Assembly: GCA_039621445.1 (NCBI GenBank) | Contig: CP154956.1 | Span: forward strand, 63,194,257 to 63,258,256 | DNA from: Euglena gracilis | Taxonomy: Eukaryota; Euglenida; Euglenophyceae; Euglenales | Reading direction: 5' to 3' | Length of the DNA: 64,000 nt | Shown here: one piece after another, positions 11,230 through 21,114 of the stretch | Position numbering within the stretch: the stretch's first letter is position 1 | Layout: every line of letters begins with the position of its first letter | Notes under the pieces: model-generated | What the model saw: only the letters and a program-made list of their open reading frames with translations | Told to the model about the DNA's origin: nothing | Database searches by the model: none | Program-made: the position numbers and the translations under genes

Positions 11230-11760
11230 CAGAAATTTTGGCTGGACCCCACTGGATTTTTTCAGAAGTACGGTTGGGAATTTTGGGTGGACCCCCCCTG
11301 GGTTTTTTCAGACATACGGCAGGGAAATTTTGGCTGGACCCGCCCTGGGTTATTTCAAAAATTCGGTTTAATGTTGACTGCCCACCCCTGGGTTTTTTCT
11401 GAGAATTACGGTTGGGAAATGTTGGCTGGACCCCCTTGGGTTTTTAGAAATACGGTTGTTAAACGCGGCTGGAACCCCCCGTGCGTTTTTCAGAATTGCG
11501 GCTGGTAAATGTTGGCTGGAGCCCCTGGGTTGTTTCAGACATACGGAGGGGAAACTGTGGTTGGACCTCGCTGGGTTTATTATCACGGTTGGGAAATTTT
11601 GGCTGGACGCTGGGTTTTTCTCTGTCAGAAATATGGTTGGGGAATACGGCTGGAACCCCCATGGCTTTTTTAGAGTTTCAGAGATTTTATGTTTGAATCC
11701 TCTGGTTGTTTTTTTCAGAATTTGCTTTGGGACGTTTTGGCTGTTCCCCCCTGGGACTAA
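11230..11760 (+). repeat. Degenerate 45-bp tandem repeat, about 11 units
   Basis: The unit resembles TTTTGGCTGGACCCC, CTGGGTTTTTTCAG, A.ATACGGTTGGGAAA, and repeats about eleven times with drift. Lying between two facing AGGACA arrays (10,870 and 11,815), it may be the cargo of one element. Frames are broken, so coding is unlikely. Confidence 0.6.
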
Positions 11761-11814
11761 AGGGGAACGCTAAAGTGAACGTATTTCTAAGTGCTCCCTG
11801 GCCCGAAGGGGGTG

Positions 11815-11912
11815 AACGCCGGTTCTGTCCTGAACCCGGCGTCTCTAAAACGCCGCTTTAAACAAGGGGTGGCGGACGCCGGTTCTGTCCTGAACCCGGC
11901 GTCCGCCACCCC
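11815..11912. repeat. Arm-spacer-arm palindrome array, second copy
   Basis: Two units of GACGCCGGTTC-TGTCCT-GAACCCGGCGTC in reverse sense to those at 10,870. Together the two arrays bracket about 1.04 kb. Confidence 0.65.
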
Positions 11913-12290
11913 TTTTTTGTAGTAAACAATGTTTTTTTAAAAAAGCAAAAAAAAAAACGCCGACAGGTTTTGCAAAGGAAATTTTTTGAATGCGAATTTT
12001 TGGTCATTTTTGGCAACTTTTGGGTCAGTTTTGCCCAAAACTGCCTCCCATAAAAAATGGAAAAAGTCATAAAATTGCATTTTTTTTTGCTTTTTTGGAT
12101 GTTTTCGACCATTTTTGGCACTTTTTGAACTGAGTAGGATTCAAAGTATGGTTTGGGTGTTTCATAACGAGTTTTCTCAATGAAATTTCCCTTTTGTTTT
12201 TTCTTTGATGTTTTTTTTAGTTTTTTTTAATTATTTAAACACATTGTTTTTTTTAAAAAAATGCTCACATGGGTGCCAATGGCCGATTAG
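11913..12290. other. Unassigned A/T-rich interval
   Basis: T-rich sequence with TTTTTGGC-type words. No gene or known repeat is recognised. Confidence 0.3.
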
Positions 12291-12596
12291 CTAACCCCCC
12301 CCCCGTCCAACGACCCCCCTATGTCCAACGATCACCCCCCCCCTGTTGGAGGACACCGTTTCGGAGGTCTGGCCAAATTTTTGGTTCTTTCGCCCAAAAT
12401 CGGCCAAAAATTTGGCAACTTTTTTGAACAAAAATTTGTCAAATTTGCCCAAAAATTTTGGCGCAAAGGGCCAAAAGGCAAAAATTGGCTTTTTGGCCCC
12501 CAGGTGCCCGTCGAATTTTTTTTTTTTGGTCCAACAACCACCTACCCAGGTCGGAGGACAGATGTTACCGGTCGTTGGACATGGGGGGGGGTACCT
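12291..12596. mobile_element. Poly-C/poly-G element with word GTCCAACGA
   Basis: The left end has CCCCGTCCAACGACCCCCC and GTCCAACGATCACCCC. The right end has GGTCGTTGGACATGGGGGG. The word also occurs near 38,310. The A/T-rich interior holds no gene. Confidence 0.5.
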
Positions 12597-13026
12597 GCAG
12601 ATGCGACACAAACCACCAGGGGCGAGGGCGGAAATCCTCCTCCCAAGCGGGTTGCCCTGAAAGCTTCCACGTGGCCCCTCTGCCGCCGGCTGGCCCTGGT
12701 AATAGTGATGCGAAGGATTCGGCTCTCTGGCCCCTCGTTCCCCGGTCCCCGGACCGGGATGGAAAATGAGTGTGCAATGCCTGCCTGGGCCGAAACCAGT
12801 CCCGCCTGCTTGGGTATTCCATTGCCGCCTGCCGAGCCCCTAGCCTCACCGCATTCATGCCCCATGCTACTTTGGAGGAACCCGAAGAAGAATTCGCTGT
12901 GTTGGATGGGGTTCTGACTAAAAAAGAAACTGACAAGGCATCATCGCTTGGGCCAAAGGGGAGGGCCCATGGGGAGGAGGTCTGGCTGTGGCTGGCCACC
13001 ATCCTTTTCCTTTCCTTTTTTCGTTG
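12597..13026 (+). CDS. Possible coding exon(s), unknown membrane-anchored protein
   Basis: Composition changes sharply here from repeat text to balanced sequence. One frame, 12,840-13,026, reads FMPHATLEEPEEEFAVL, then a Lys/Glu-rich stretch and a hydrophobic end (VWLWLATILFLSFF) before a stop, like the acidic linker and last membrane helix of a protein. A different frame, 12,640-12,769, is also protein-like (PESFHVAPLPPAGPGNSDAK), so an intron or frameshift would be needed to join them. A plausible acceptor is GTACCTGCAG at 12,590-12,599. No family is recognised. The alternative is chance open frames in a stop-poor patch. Confidence 0.3.
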
Positions 13027-14840
13027 ATATCAGTGTTGCCTTTTGTCGGTGTCAAAATGGGTCAAATTGGCTGCAAATGAGTTGAACAATGGACTGCCCA
13101 GCAGGCTTGTGATACAGGGAGGGGGTGACAGCTTTAGGTCCCCCCCTTGACCGCGGGGGGGGGGTGCTCCCCCATCTTCCAAGGGTCCGGACCGACATTG
13201 GGGGGGGGGTACCCAGGACCCCAAACCGTCTTTTCCTTTGGCCGCTTTGCGTCAGATTTGTTTTGGCAATTTCGACAAATTTCGCTCAAAAAGTGTGCCC
13301 AAAATGGCATTTTTAGTCAAAATGGGGTAATTTTGGGTAAAAGCTTTGGACCAGCGTTTCATAGGTGGCCAAAATTGGTCCACTTTGGTCATGCCACTGT
13401 TCAGTGTCCCCCCTTGACTGGAGCGGGTGGGTCTGATCCCTACACCTGCCTGTGGCCTGGAGAAGAAGGATTGCAAACCTCGACACCTTGAAAATCTTGA
13501 AAGCCTCGCAGGATTCGTGATTTCCCCCCTGGCGCGGTCCGACATTTTTTCTCAATCTTCCACCCCCTATATTTCTCATCCATTCAGAGGGACACCCAAA
13601 GAGACTATTTGGGGGATTAGGTATTGGGAACCTGCAAAAAAAAGGTCTTTTTTGTCTGAATTGTCAGCAATTGGTAAACTACATCCAGTGAGGTCACCTA
13701 CTGGGAATTTGGTATTTTGTTACCCTTGGGATTTTATTTTGGAAGCCAACGCAGCCTGGGAATTTTTTTCCTAGGTTTACCAACGGACTGATCAAACGAC
13801 AGCGACCAAAAAATCAATCATTCACATGGAATACATTCAGTTGTTGCATCATCTATTCCCCTGACAGTGTTCTAGTCTCTTTTTTTTTATTCCTGCCTCG
13901 GCGTTGTCTGGACTGTGGTTGACATGGGTCGTTTTCTCCATTGGAATGTTTGTACAAAGCAGGCTGGTTGCAGCATTTCCCACCCTTTTCCCTCTCCCTC
14001 CCTTTTCATGGAGTGCCGCAGTGCCTTAACGTCTCGTTCTAATTTCCTCTCCTGGCGGCGTGTCCATTGTGACACAGGCCAGCACATTGCGTTGGAATCA
14101 ACGTGACCCCAAATCCACGATTATCAACGTTTTGGTGACTTTTAAGCACAGTGGGACCAAGTTATTTAATGTTACAGTAATGTTACTGTAAGCCATATTA
14201 AATCAAATTTGCATTCTTTTTGCATTCTTTTGCATTTTGTTTTTTGGTGCTGTTTTTGCTTTTTTTTGTGGTGTATTATTATTTTTCTCCAAATTCTTTG
14301 CAGAAAATATTGATGATGGCGTTCTCCCACATCTTTTCAAAAACACAGTGTTAAAAAGGGAAGAAACGGACATGTGATTTCCCCAAGATTTGGAAATCAA
14401 ATACAATTTGGATCTTTTAAACCTTCCAGAGTCTAAACCGTTCTCCTCTCCAAGTGTAAACACCCCAAATTCTTTGGTAGTTTATGCATTTATTTTGGCA
14501 GGATTTTATTCTGTGGCAGTTTTGGCAATAATTTGGACATTGCTTTGCGTCAAATAATTACCATGGAATTTTGCAGAAAATTGCTGGAAATTGTTCAAAA
14601 CTAAAATATATATTGGATTGTATATTCAGCTTTGTTGGAATATATATTTAGGTTTTGGTCCTGTTTAGGTTTTTGACAGTAAGTTTAACAGCCCTCCATG
14701 GATCTGGAAATCACAGAATGGAGAATTTTAGCAACGATTTTAAATTTTTGTTTCGTTTGCCTGCACAGCACCAAATCAAAGCCAGGGGAATTCTGAGCAA
14801 GTTCTCAAAGGTGGCTTCAAAGTTTCTATTTCTCAGAAGT
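13027..14840. other. Unassigned interval with one poly-G patch
   Basis: 13,120-13,430 holds poly-G/poly-C text (CCCCCCTTGACC on both sides) typical of the dispersed elements here. The remainder is A/T-rich. A frame at 13,600-13,774 is open but has no motif. No RNA gene is recognised. Confidence 0.3.
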
Positions 14841-14849
14841 TAACTTCCG

Positions 14850-15180
14850 AATAATAGCTGCTCCCCGAATAATACCCCTTCCCAAATAATACCGCCCAGG
14901 GATTTTACACAAAAATCTGAAGAATAGCCCCCCCTCCCCTCGGATGCTCGGGCTCAAAACTTTTTGCCACTGGTCAGGACAAAATTTTTTCTGGAACAGT
15001 TTTTTTTTGTACACAAAAATCAGTCATCTTGGCAGGAGGGTCGTAAAAAAAGGTCATTTTTTTTGGGAAAAATGGGCATTTTGAGGACATATCTGCAGGG
15101 GGTCCGTTTTTTTCGACGCAAAACATCCAGAATCCAATTAATAACCCCCCCCCCCGGAATAATAGCCACCCCTGAGAGTT
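14850..15180. mobile_element. Poly-C element with word GAATAATAGCCC
   Basis: CCGAATAATAGC, CCGAATAATACCCC and CCAAATAATACC stand at the left, and CCCCGGAATAATAGCC at the right. The middle has no gene. It is related to the AAATAATAC elements at 229 and 55,556. Confidence 0.4.
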
Positions 15181-15408
15181 TAACCAAATGTTCAAATAAT
15201 ATGTATGCTGTAAGTTGGAAGCTAAATGCCCAACCATTTTTTTTACTCATCCAGAATACGCAGGGGGAGGTGGATAGCTTAGGATGTCCCGTTTCATTTT
15301 CTGGAAGTTCAGAATAAGCATTCCGTACAATTTGACCAAACACAGTTGTCATCGCTGGTCGTCTGATAGAGAAGGTTCAATTGAGCGGTGATGTGGGATT
15401 ATATACAT

Positions 15409-15470
15409 TTTTAGTGGGTATCCCCCTTATTCAGGCTGAATACGGGGGGTACCCACTAAAAATCTATTTG
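15409..15470. repeat. Hairpin TTTTTAGTGGGTA..TACCCACTAAAAA
   Basis: A stem of about 18 bp with an inner TTATTCAGGCTGAATAC segment that is itself palindromic. It is one of several large perfect hairpins scattered through the recombinase block. Confidence 0.6.
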
Positions 15471-15555
15471 TTCACTAAAAAAAATTGTTCGCCACCGAAC
15501 AGGAATAATCGTTCACGCTCAAAAAGAATAGTCGTGAGCAGATTTGCTTCTGAAA

Positions 15556-15893
15556 ACGTGTATTGGGGCTCTGGCTTCCCGCCCGAACCGGCGTCCTGGA
15601 CGCCGGTTCGGGCGGGAAGCCGGCGTCCAGGACGCCGGGAAGCCGGCATCTGGGGGACCCAAAATTAAAAGTGCTAAAAAGTGTCCCATATGGTTTGTAA
15701 ACATGTGGCAATCATATCTGAGCAGTTTTTGGGGGGTATTTGGCCAGAAATTGGGGTATTTTGTGCAACAACTTCCATTTGGCCAAATTTGGGGAATTTC
15801 TGAAATAGAATAGCATGCAGGATGGCTGAAATTTAAGGCCATCTGCTGAAAGCCCTTGAGAAGTGCTATCGATCAAGGGGCAACATGGCAGTA
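15556..15893 (-). repeat. GCCCGAACCGGCGTCC palindrome plus 240-bp repeat
   Basis: A perfect GCCCGAACCGGCGTCC-T-GGACGCCGGTTCGGGC palindrome, then about 240 bp ending in GCCATCTGCTGAAAGCCC. The whole block occurs again inverted at 18,667-18,985, inside the element at 15,899. The palindrome words also occur at 8,180-8,310. Confidence 0.6.
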
Positions 15894-15898
15894 CCAAA

Positions 15899-16033
15899 CG
15901 GTAGACTGGAGGGGGGGTAGTGGGTAGTCGGCCGACTAGTCGGCGGACCAATTGGGTAGTCGGCCGACTAGTCGGCCGACTACCCACTCTAATGTACTAA
16001 CGGGTCAAAACCGCCGACTTTTAAGCCCCCCCC
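15899..16033. repeat. Left terminal inverted repeat of E2
   Basis: CGGTAGACTGG, a G-run, two GTCGGCCGACTA palindrome groups, then the shared TCTAATGTACTAACGGGT and ACTTTTAAGCCCC words. Confidence 0.8.
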
Positions 16034-16119
16034 CGGGAAAAAACTTTTATCTAAATCACCTCAGCACCAGTCAAAACCCACCCAAATGGCTCCAGAACCC
16101 CCAATCGGGGGTGAATATG

Positions 16120-16262
16120 CAAAAAAAATTGGGGGAAAATGCCCATTTTGGGCCACTTTTGACAAAAGAACACCTCTCCTCATTGGATTTTCAATATAAG
16201 TCAAAATTTGCACAAAAAATGGTCTTATCCCTCCAAGTCTATTGCCAATATAGAAGGCATTT
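16120..16262 (+). repeat. 140-bp direct duplication, left copy
   Basis: Begins GTGAATATGCAAAAAAAA and includes GGTCTTATCCCTCCAAGTC and TTGCCAATATAGAAGG. It recurs in the same orientation at 21,404-21,545, bracketing the recombinase region. Confidence 0.7.
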
Positions 16263-16263
16263 T

Positions 16264-16413
16264 GTTGTAACCGTGAATAGAGGCCCGGCGCCTGCCCTGT
16301 TTTTCGTGGGTGTGAACACGAAAAACAGGGCATGTTTTCAATTCACGAAAATATGCCCTGTTTTTTGTGAACAGGTATTCACGAAAAACAGGGCATATTT
16401 TCGTGAATAGGAA
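16264..16413. repeat. Palindrome array R1 (TTCACGAAAA arms, ACAGGGCATA spacer)
   Basis: Starts GTAACCGTGAATAGAGGCCC and continues with three alternating units of ATTCACGAAAA-ACAGGGCATA-TTTTCGTGAAT type. The same array occurs in the same sense at 18,193 (R2) and inverted at 19,303 (R3) and 21,113 (R4). Confidence 0.75.
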
Positions 16414-16601
16414 TTTTAACTGAAATGAAAAACAAAAACCTAAACATCAAAAAGGAACATCTGATGCAAAAAAACTGATTGCTTTGAAGCAGAATCAGAG
16501 CAAATGGATGACAAAACAACACACGGAGGAGTGACGAAGTCGGAGCATGACCAGTGCAACGACAGACAGCACAATGCTGTGGATGATCAGAGGGAGACAC
16601 A

Positions 16602-18196
16602 CTAACGGGGTTTGCACGAATGACACATCCACGACCCATGTTGCTCATGGCACAAATTCACGCAACGCCAATGGTAAGACAAGGAGCACATGTCACATTG
16701 CACACGATTCATATCACGACAAGGAGAACGCGGGGGAACAACCACACCACATCGGGCACAGGCGGGGGCAGAAGGCACAAGGCGGCGTTTTTTGGAGGGA
16801 GGGGCAGTGGCGGACGTGGACACGGCAACGGAAGGAAAGACAGAGGGCAAGTCAGAGAGGTCCTGTGCCACGTCTGCCCCCTCCTCCGCCGGCGGTGCCT
16901 CCCACGCCAGCCGCCGCGCCCACTGCTGGCGGTTGCGTTCGACGGCGTCATCGTCATCATCCGACTCCAACTTGAAGTGGATGTCCCGCGACCATGCACT
17001 TCGAGATGGCTGCGTCAGCGGAACCCAGTCATCATCCTCCTTCACAAGGATGTAGTCTGGTTGGATTGGTCTGAGGATAAATGGACTGAGGTGTATGCAG
17101 TTAATGCTGTGGTGGCATACAGTTCAGGTTGCTTCTTATCCGGAGGCGGTTCAGATACGACGCAGTCGGAGTCATGCGCAGGACGCTCACTGAAGAGAAG
17201 GCAAATGTGCGACTGTCTTTGTGTCTAAGTTGACACCTGTTTGCGGCCTCGGCCAGTGGTTGAGTGGAATGGGCCGAATGTTCATCTTTGGGGGAGGGCT
17301 GCGTTTTCATGGTGCCGCCGGAGAGGATGGTTGCCGCCTGAATTGGCGTGCTGCGGGACATCCTATGGTAGACTTGCACAGTGTTTCGGTGGACCTTGAA
17401 ATACTGCGCAACGTCTGCCGCACTGATGTCCGGGGCGTTTGCCAGCCAGGTCATCGCCGCGCGCCGCGCAACGTCCTTGAACGTCAGGCGGCGCTTGACG
17501 GTGCCTGACACCCAGGCGGCAACACCACGGAACGTCTCCTTCGTCGTGGGCGGGCTGAGCAAGCTCGCAGCCGTAGGCCGACACGACCGAAAGAGCCAAT
17601 TCCCATCCACCCCAGCTGGCGCCAAACCGACGAGTGTTCGTTGCCGCTCAAAGGCAGCCACAGGGCAAGTTGCCGGATCGGGCCCTTCCACGATGACCTG
17701 TCGTAGCAGGGCCATATCCGACTTGCACAGTGATTGCTGGTGGTTTTTCATGGTGGCAACGGACACGGAAAGCATCTTACGACCATCCTCTGTCTTGGAT
17801 TCGACAAACGAGTCCATTTGCAACCTCCGAAGCACTTCACTGCGATATCCTGTGCAGAAACCCATAATCAAAATGTTTGCCCGCTGTGCTTCAAACGGTC
17901 TGCTCCACTGCACCGTGTCAAGGATGCCAGGAAGTTCTGCCGGTTGCAGAATTTCCTCTGGGGGGTGCGCAGCCTCACCAATGGCTTTTTTGGTTGCTTC
18001 ACGGGTCAGAGCAGCCGCCATCAATTTTTGCAGTTGTGGGAGTTGCGTGTCAGAGGATGGCACAAACGGGGTTTCTGGCTGAGATGAGGCATGGATGCGG
18101 GCAACTGCGTTCAGGTAGCCCCTGAACGTGGATGCTTTCAATTGTCGGAATTTGAATTGATGGCCACATTGTACCCGGCGTTGGTCCTCGCATTGT
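16602..18196 (-). CDS. Tyrosine recombinase with C-terminal PHD finger (spliced)
   Basis: A DNA strand-exchange enzyme of the tyrosine recombinase superfamily, as in Crypton elements. The first exon (about 18,196-17,237) has a core-binding region (STFRGYLNAVARIH) and a catalytic domain. Counting from 18,261, the candidate residues are Arg140 (GFCTGYRSE), Lys172 (TMKN), Arg266/267 (DVARRAAMTWLA), His291 and nucleophile Tyr298 (HRNTVQVYHR). The usual first His of box II is absent. Introns of 47 nt (17,190-17,236, GT..TTCAG) and 50 nt (17,071-17,120, GT..CTCAG) keep the frame, both in phase 2. The last exon (17,070-16,602) has an acidic stretch (ESDDDDD), a basic KKRR and a C4HC3 PHD finger (CARC, CDMC, YHWRC, CHSC), probably binding histone tails. 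The 5' edge abuts array R2, and the N-terminal domain lies upstream at 19,617-19,944. No stop interrupts the spliced frame, so it may be active. Confidence 0.75.
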
Positions 18197-18342
18197 AACC
18201 GTGAATAGAGGCCCGGCGCCTGCCCTGTTTTTCGTGGGTGTGAACACGGAAAACAGGGCATATTTTCAATTCACAAAAATATGCCCTGTTTTTTTGTGAA
18301 TAGGTATTCACGAAAAACAGGGCATATTTTCGTGAATACAAA
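18193..18342. repeat. Palindrome array R2
   Basis: Near-identical to R1 and in the same orientation. With R1 it forms direct repeats that flank the recombinase-PHD exons. The recombinase frame reads open through part of it, for 22-23 codons. Confidence 0.75.
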
Positions 18343-18378
18343 TTTTACTGAAATGAACCCCAAAAACCTGTCAATCCC

Positions 18379-18985
18379 ATCAATCGAAAGCTCTTCTCAA
18401 GGGCTTTTGACAGATGGCCACAGGATTCAGCAATAATGCACACGGCACTTATTTTCAGTGATTGTGTATTCCAAAATTCGACATCCTAATTTCTGAAATC
18501 CCACACCTCAGGTGCCATACGGCATATCAATCGAAAGCTCTCCCCATGAGCTTTCATTTGGTACCCTCAGAACTCAGCCACACTGCACAGCGCCCTAAAA
18601 ATTGCCGATCGCACTGTTCCGGCCCTTTTCGCAAATCCCAAAACCCACTGTTCACCTGCCATGTTTCCCTTGATGGATGGCCCTTCTCAAGGGCTTTCAG
18701 CAGATGGCCTTAGATTCCAGCCGTGCTGCATGGTACTCTATTTCAGAAATTCCCCAAATTTGACCAAATGGAAAGTGTTGCACAAAATACCCCAATTTCT
18801 GGCCAAATACCCCCCAAAAAAATGCTCGGATATGATTGCCACATGTCTAAAAACCATTTTGGACACTTTTTGGCGCTTTTCATTTTGGGTCCCCTGGACG
18901 CCGTCTTCCCGCCCGAACCAACCAGACAAGCGTTGGACGCCGGTTCGGGCGTGAAGCCAGAGCCCCAATACACGGTTTGGGGGTT
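18379..18985. repeat. Second copy of the dispersed repeats seen at 8.4, 9.3 and 15.6 kb
   Basis: 18,379-18,480 matches the 8.4-kb repeat, 18,487-18,668 matches 9,335-9,523, and 18,667-18,985 is the inverse of 15,556-15,893. The run ends at a GGACGCCGGTTCGGGC palindrome that interrupts a duplicated recombinase exon. Confidence 0.55.
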
Positions 18986-19330
18986 GTGGCAACATTCGGT
19001 CCATGGTGTTTGTGGCTTTCTTCGCCATTTTTGCAAGAGCAGACCGAGGAACAACACAAGCAATGTGGATAAAATACCGACCCTCTGTTATCCGTTAGGC
19101 TCTAAAGCGAATATCGGCGTCAGGCCAAGCATTGTGGGGGCCTTTGGGGGGGACCGGGCGCCTTCGGCGCCCGGTCCCCCCCCCCCCCCAAAGTGCCCCC
19201 CAATTACTTGGCCCAACGCCCATTTCTCGTTTTCCAGGACCAGCGGTGCTATGTGGGTATGATTCGGGTCATTTGGACACCATTTCTACAGACCTGTTTC
19301 TATTCACAAAAAACAGGGCATATTTTCAAT
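18986..19330 (-). pseudogene. Truncated duplicate of the recombinase N-terminal exon start
   Basis: 18,986-19,105 and 19,200-19,330 duplicate 19,893-20,020 and 20,036-20,160. On the minus strand the frame reads MAKKATNTMDRMLPQPPN and then runs into the GGACGCCGGTTCGGGC palindrome, where the intact copy continues KVAEFLATI. It is therefore a broken tandem duplicate of the start of the N-terminal exon with its upstream region. Confidence 0.65.
19139..19196. repeat. Hairpin P4, GGGCGCCTTCGGCGCCC centre
   Basis: A stem of CTTTGGGGGGGACCGGGCGCC and its complement closed by TTCG, about 24 bp on each side. Confidence 0.7.
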
Positions 19331-19499
19331 TCACGAAAATATGCCCTGTTTTCCGTGAATAGGTATTCACGAAAAACAGGGCATATTTTCGTGAATAGGA
19401 TTTTTGGGGAAAAAATGGCAAAAAAATGCCCGAAAACCTGGCGTGAAGCACACCAACGAAAAACAGGGCAGGCGCCGGGCCTTTCTATTCACGGTTACA
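19303..19499. repeat. Palindrome array R3
   Basis: Inverted relative to R1 and R2. Units of TTCACGAAAA-ACAGGGCATA-TTTTCGTGAAT, ending in GGCCTTTCTATTCACGGTTAC, the complement of the R1 start. A partial unit also stands at 20,131-20,160. Confidence 0.75.
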
Positions 19500-19612
19500 G
19501 AAAAATCGTGGGCTATAACCCGTATTCAGGGCGTATAACGGGTCAAGGGCGCCTACGGCGCCCTTGACCCGTTATACGGCCTGAATACGGGTTATGCCCA
19601 CGATTTTTATAT
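19500..19612. repeat. Long hairpin P1
   Basis: A near-perfect inverted repeat of over 50 bp per arm: AATCGTGGGC, TATAACCCGTATTCAGG, CGTATAACGGGTCAAGGG and back, centred on GCGCCTACGGCGC. A second copy, P2, follows array R4 at 21,294-21,396. Confidence 0.8.
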
Positions 19613-19616
19613 AGTT

Positions 19617-19944
19617 TGATAACCGCTTGCCCATCAAACAACAGAGGAGGATCAAGCGCCCAAGCCGCCCAAGCACAAAGGAAAGCATCCAATTCGTCAT
19701 AGACAGCGCCAAGGGCATTGCAGACCTCCTCAAATTCAAGGAGATGTGCCAAAGCCGATTGCTCTGTCCCTTCCGAACCGGATGCTTTCTTTTTGGTAGC
19801 CTCCGCCAGAAGGTTGCCATGCAAGGGGTCAACAGCAGGGTTCTTCCTTTTGTCCCATCCCTGCTTAATTGTGGCCAAAAATTCAGCAACTTTTGGGGGT
19901 TGTGGCAACATTCGGTCCATGGTGTTTGCGGCTTTCTTCGCCAT
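19617..19944 (-). CDS. N-terminal domain exon of the recombinase gene
   Basis: From ATG at 19,944 the frame reads MAKKAANTMDRMLPQPPKV, FLATIKQGW, VDPLHGNLLAEATKKK, LEFEEVCNALG, YDELDAFLCAWAAW and DPPLLFDGQAVIKLY before meeting hairpin P1. The same domain precedes the core-binding region in the fragments at 22,579 and 20,523-20,955, which places it at the N-terminus of the recombinase. Conserved features are the VDPLHG.LLA segment followed by lysines and the tryptophan-rich LDAF..AW..W helix. I do not recognise it as a named domain. In this element it is separated from the catalytic exon by 1.4 kb holding arrays R2 and R3 and the duplicate at 18,986. This may be an intron or a disruption. Confidence 0.6.
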
Positions 19945-20165
19945 TTTTGCAAGAACAGACTGAGGAACAATACAAGCAGTGTGCATAAAATACTGACCCT
20001 CTGTTATCCAGTAGGCTCTAAACGCCCCCCCCCCCCAAATGGCCCAACGCCTATTTCTCGTTCTCCAGGACCAGCGGCACCATGTGGGAATGATTTGGGT
20101 CATTTGGACACCATTTCCAAAGACCTGTTTCTATTCACAAAAAACAGGGCATATTTTCTATAAGA

Positions 20166-20262
20166 AAAAGCGGGGTCCGATCACGATTCCCGGTGGAGAA
20201 ACGGGGGGCGCCGTAGGCGCCCCCCGTTTCTCCACCGGGAATCGTGATCGGACCCCGCTTTT
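20166..20262. repeat. Long perfect hairpin P3
   Basis: AAGCGGGGTCCGATCACGA, TTCCCGGTGGAGAAACGGGG and GCGCCGTAGGCGC, then the exact complement: more than 40 bp per arm with a GTAG-type loop. It directly precedes the nested element at 20,268. Confidence 0.8.
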
Positions 20263-20267
20263 GTCTT

Positions 20268-21114
20268 AAAACCGTTAACCAAGTTCACGGGCTTCCTCGC
20301 AGTAGGCAAGCGCTTCCTAACGAGATGCCTAGGGGGTCAAAAATCTCGTTTTTGGCGTTCACGGGTGAACTTTGGCCGTTCACGGGTGCCGTAGTGCGCA
20401 CCCGTGAACGGAATTTCCGTCCACGGCTGCCGTGCGTGCACCCGTGAACCGACCACGGTTGCGCAAGGTGTTACCCGTGATCGGAATTTGAATTTTTTGG
20501 GGTTTTTAACATTTGTGTTTGTTTCTGTCTGTCTGCTGCTTTTCCCCACAGTCCGATGAAGCGTTTTGCCAACATGATGGAAGCACAGATGCCCCGCCCC
20601 CCCCAACGTAGATGAATTTCTGGCTGTTTTACGTGGTGCCAGCTCCCTAGGAGCTGCTGCAGTGGATGCCCTTTTAGGCAGTCTCCCCACCGGTGGTCAA
20701 AATTGTGACTTGGGCCCCAAGAACCATGCCGCAGTAAAGTGTTTTTTGGAGTATATGGATGTTTGCAACCGGCATGGCATTGTTTTTGGCTCTTTGGACG
20801 AAGTTTTGGTGGGATGGGCCAGATGGTGCGTTGATGCTCGTGAACTTTTCAAGACGCAGCAGGAAGCCGATGCCTGGGTCCAGACAAGGCAGGAGAAGGC
20901 AGGAAAAGATGGGCGCCTTCGCTCCATGCCAGTTTCCCTTTTTTCCCTTTTTTAAAGGCAAAATTCCGTCCACGGCTGCCGTGCGTGCACCCGTGAACCG
21001 ACCACGGGTGCGCATATGTGAAAACGGGGTCCGTTCACGGGTGCCGTAGTGCGCACCCGTGAACGCACCCCGTTTCCTCACGTGGGGAAGCCCGTGAACG
21101 GTTAACGGTTTTAA
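20268..21114. mobile_element. GTTCACGGGTGC element A, nested in E2
   Basis: It begins AAACCGTTAACC..TTCACGGGCTTCC and ends GGAAGCCCGTGAACGGTTAACGG. Inside each end are GTTCACGGGTGC-CGTAGTGC-GCACCCGTGAAC palindromes (12-bp arms, 8-bp middle) and CCGTCCACGGCTGCCGTG words. Between them is a broken N-terminal recombinase exon (20,523-20,955). The same ends and gene fragment recur at 24,977-26,075. Confidence 0.7.
20523..20955 (+). pseudogene. Broken N-terminal recombinase fragment (copy A)
   Basis: After an acceptor-like CCCCACAG the sequence encodes MKRFANMMEAQMPRPP, then in a different frame NVDEFLAVLRG, PTGGQNCDLGPKNHAAVKC, FLEYMDVCNRHGIVFGSLDE and VLVGWARWCVDARELFKT. The frame change falls in a run of eight C, which suggests a one-base slip. 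The sequence then stops after RSMPVS, where copy B (25.3 kb) continues with SSFRAYANAA. The core-binding, catalytic and PHD parts are missing here, so the copy cannot act on its own. Confidence 0.65.

Noticed and set aside
16264-18342. DIRS or Ngaro retroelement
   Set aside because: Direct repeats round a tyrosine recombinase are present, but no reverse transcriptase or RNase H domain is seen anywhere in the element.
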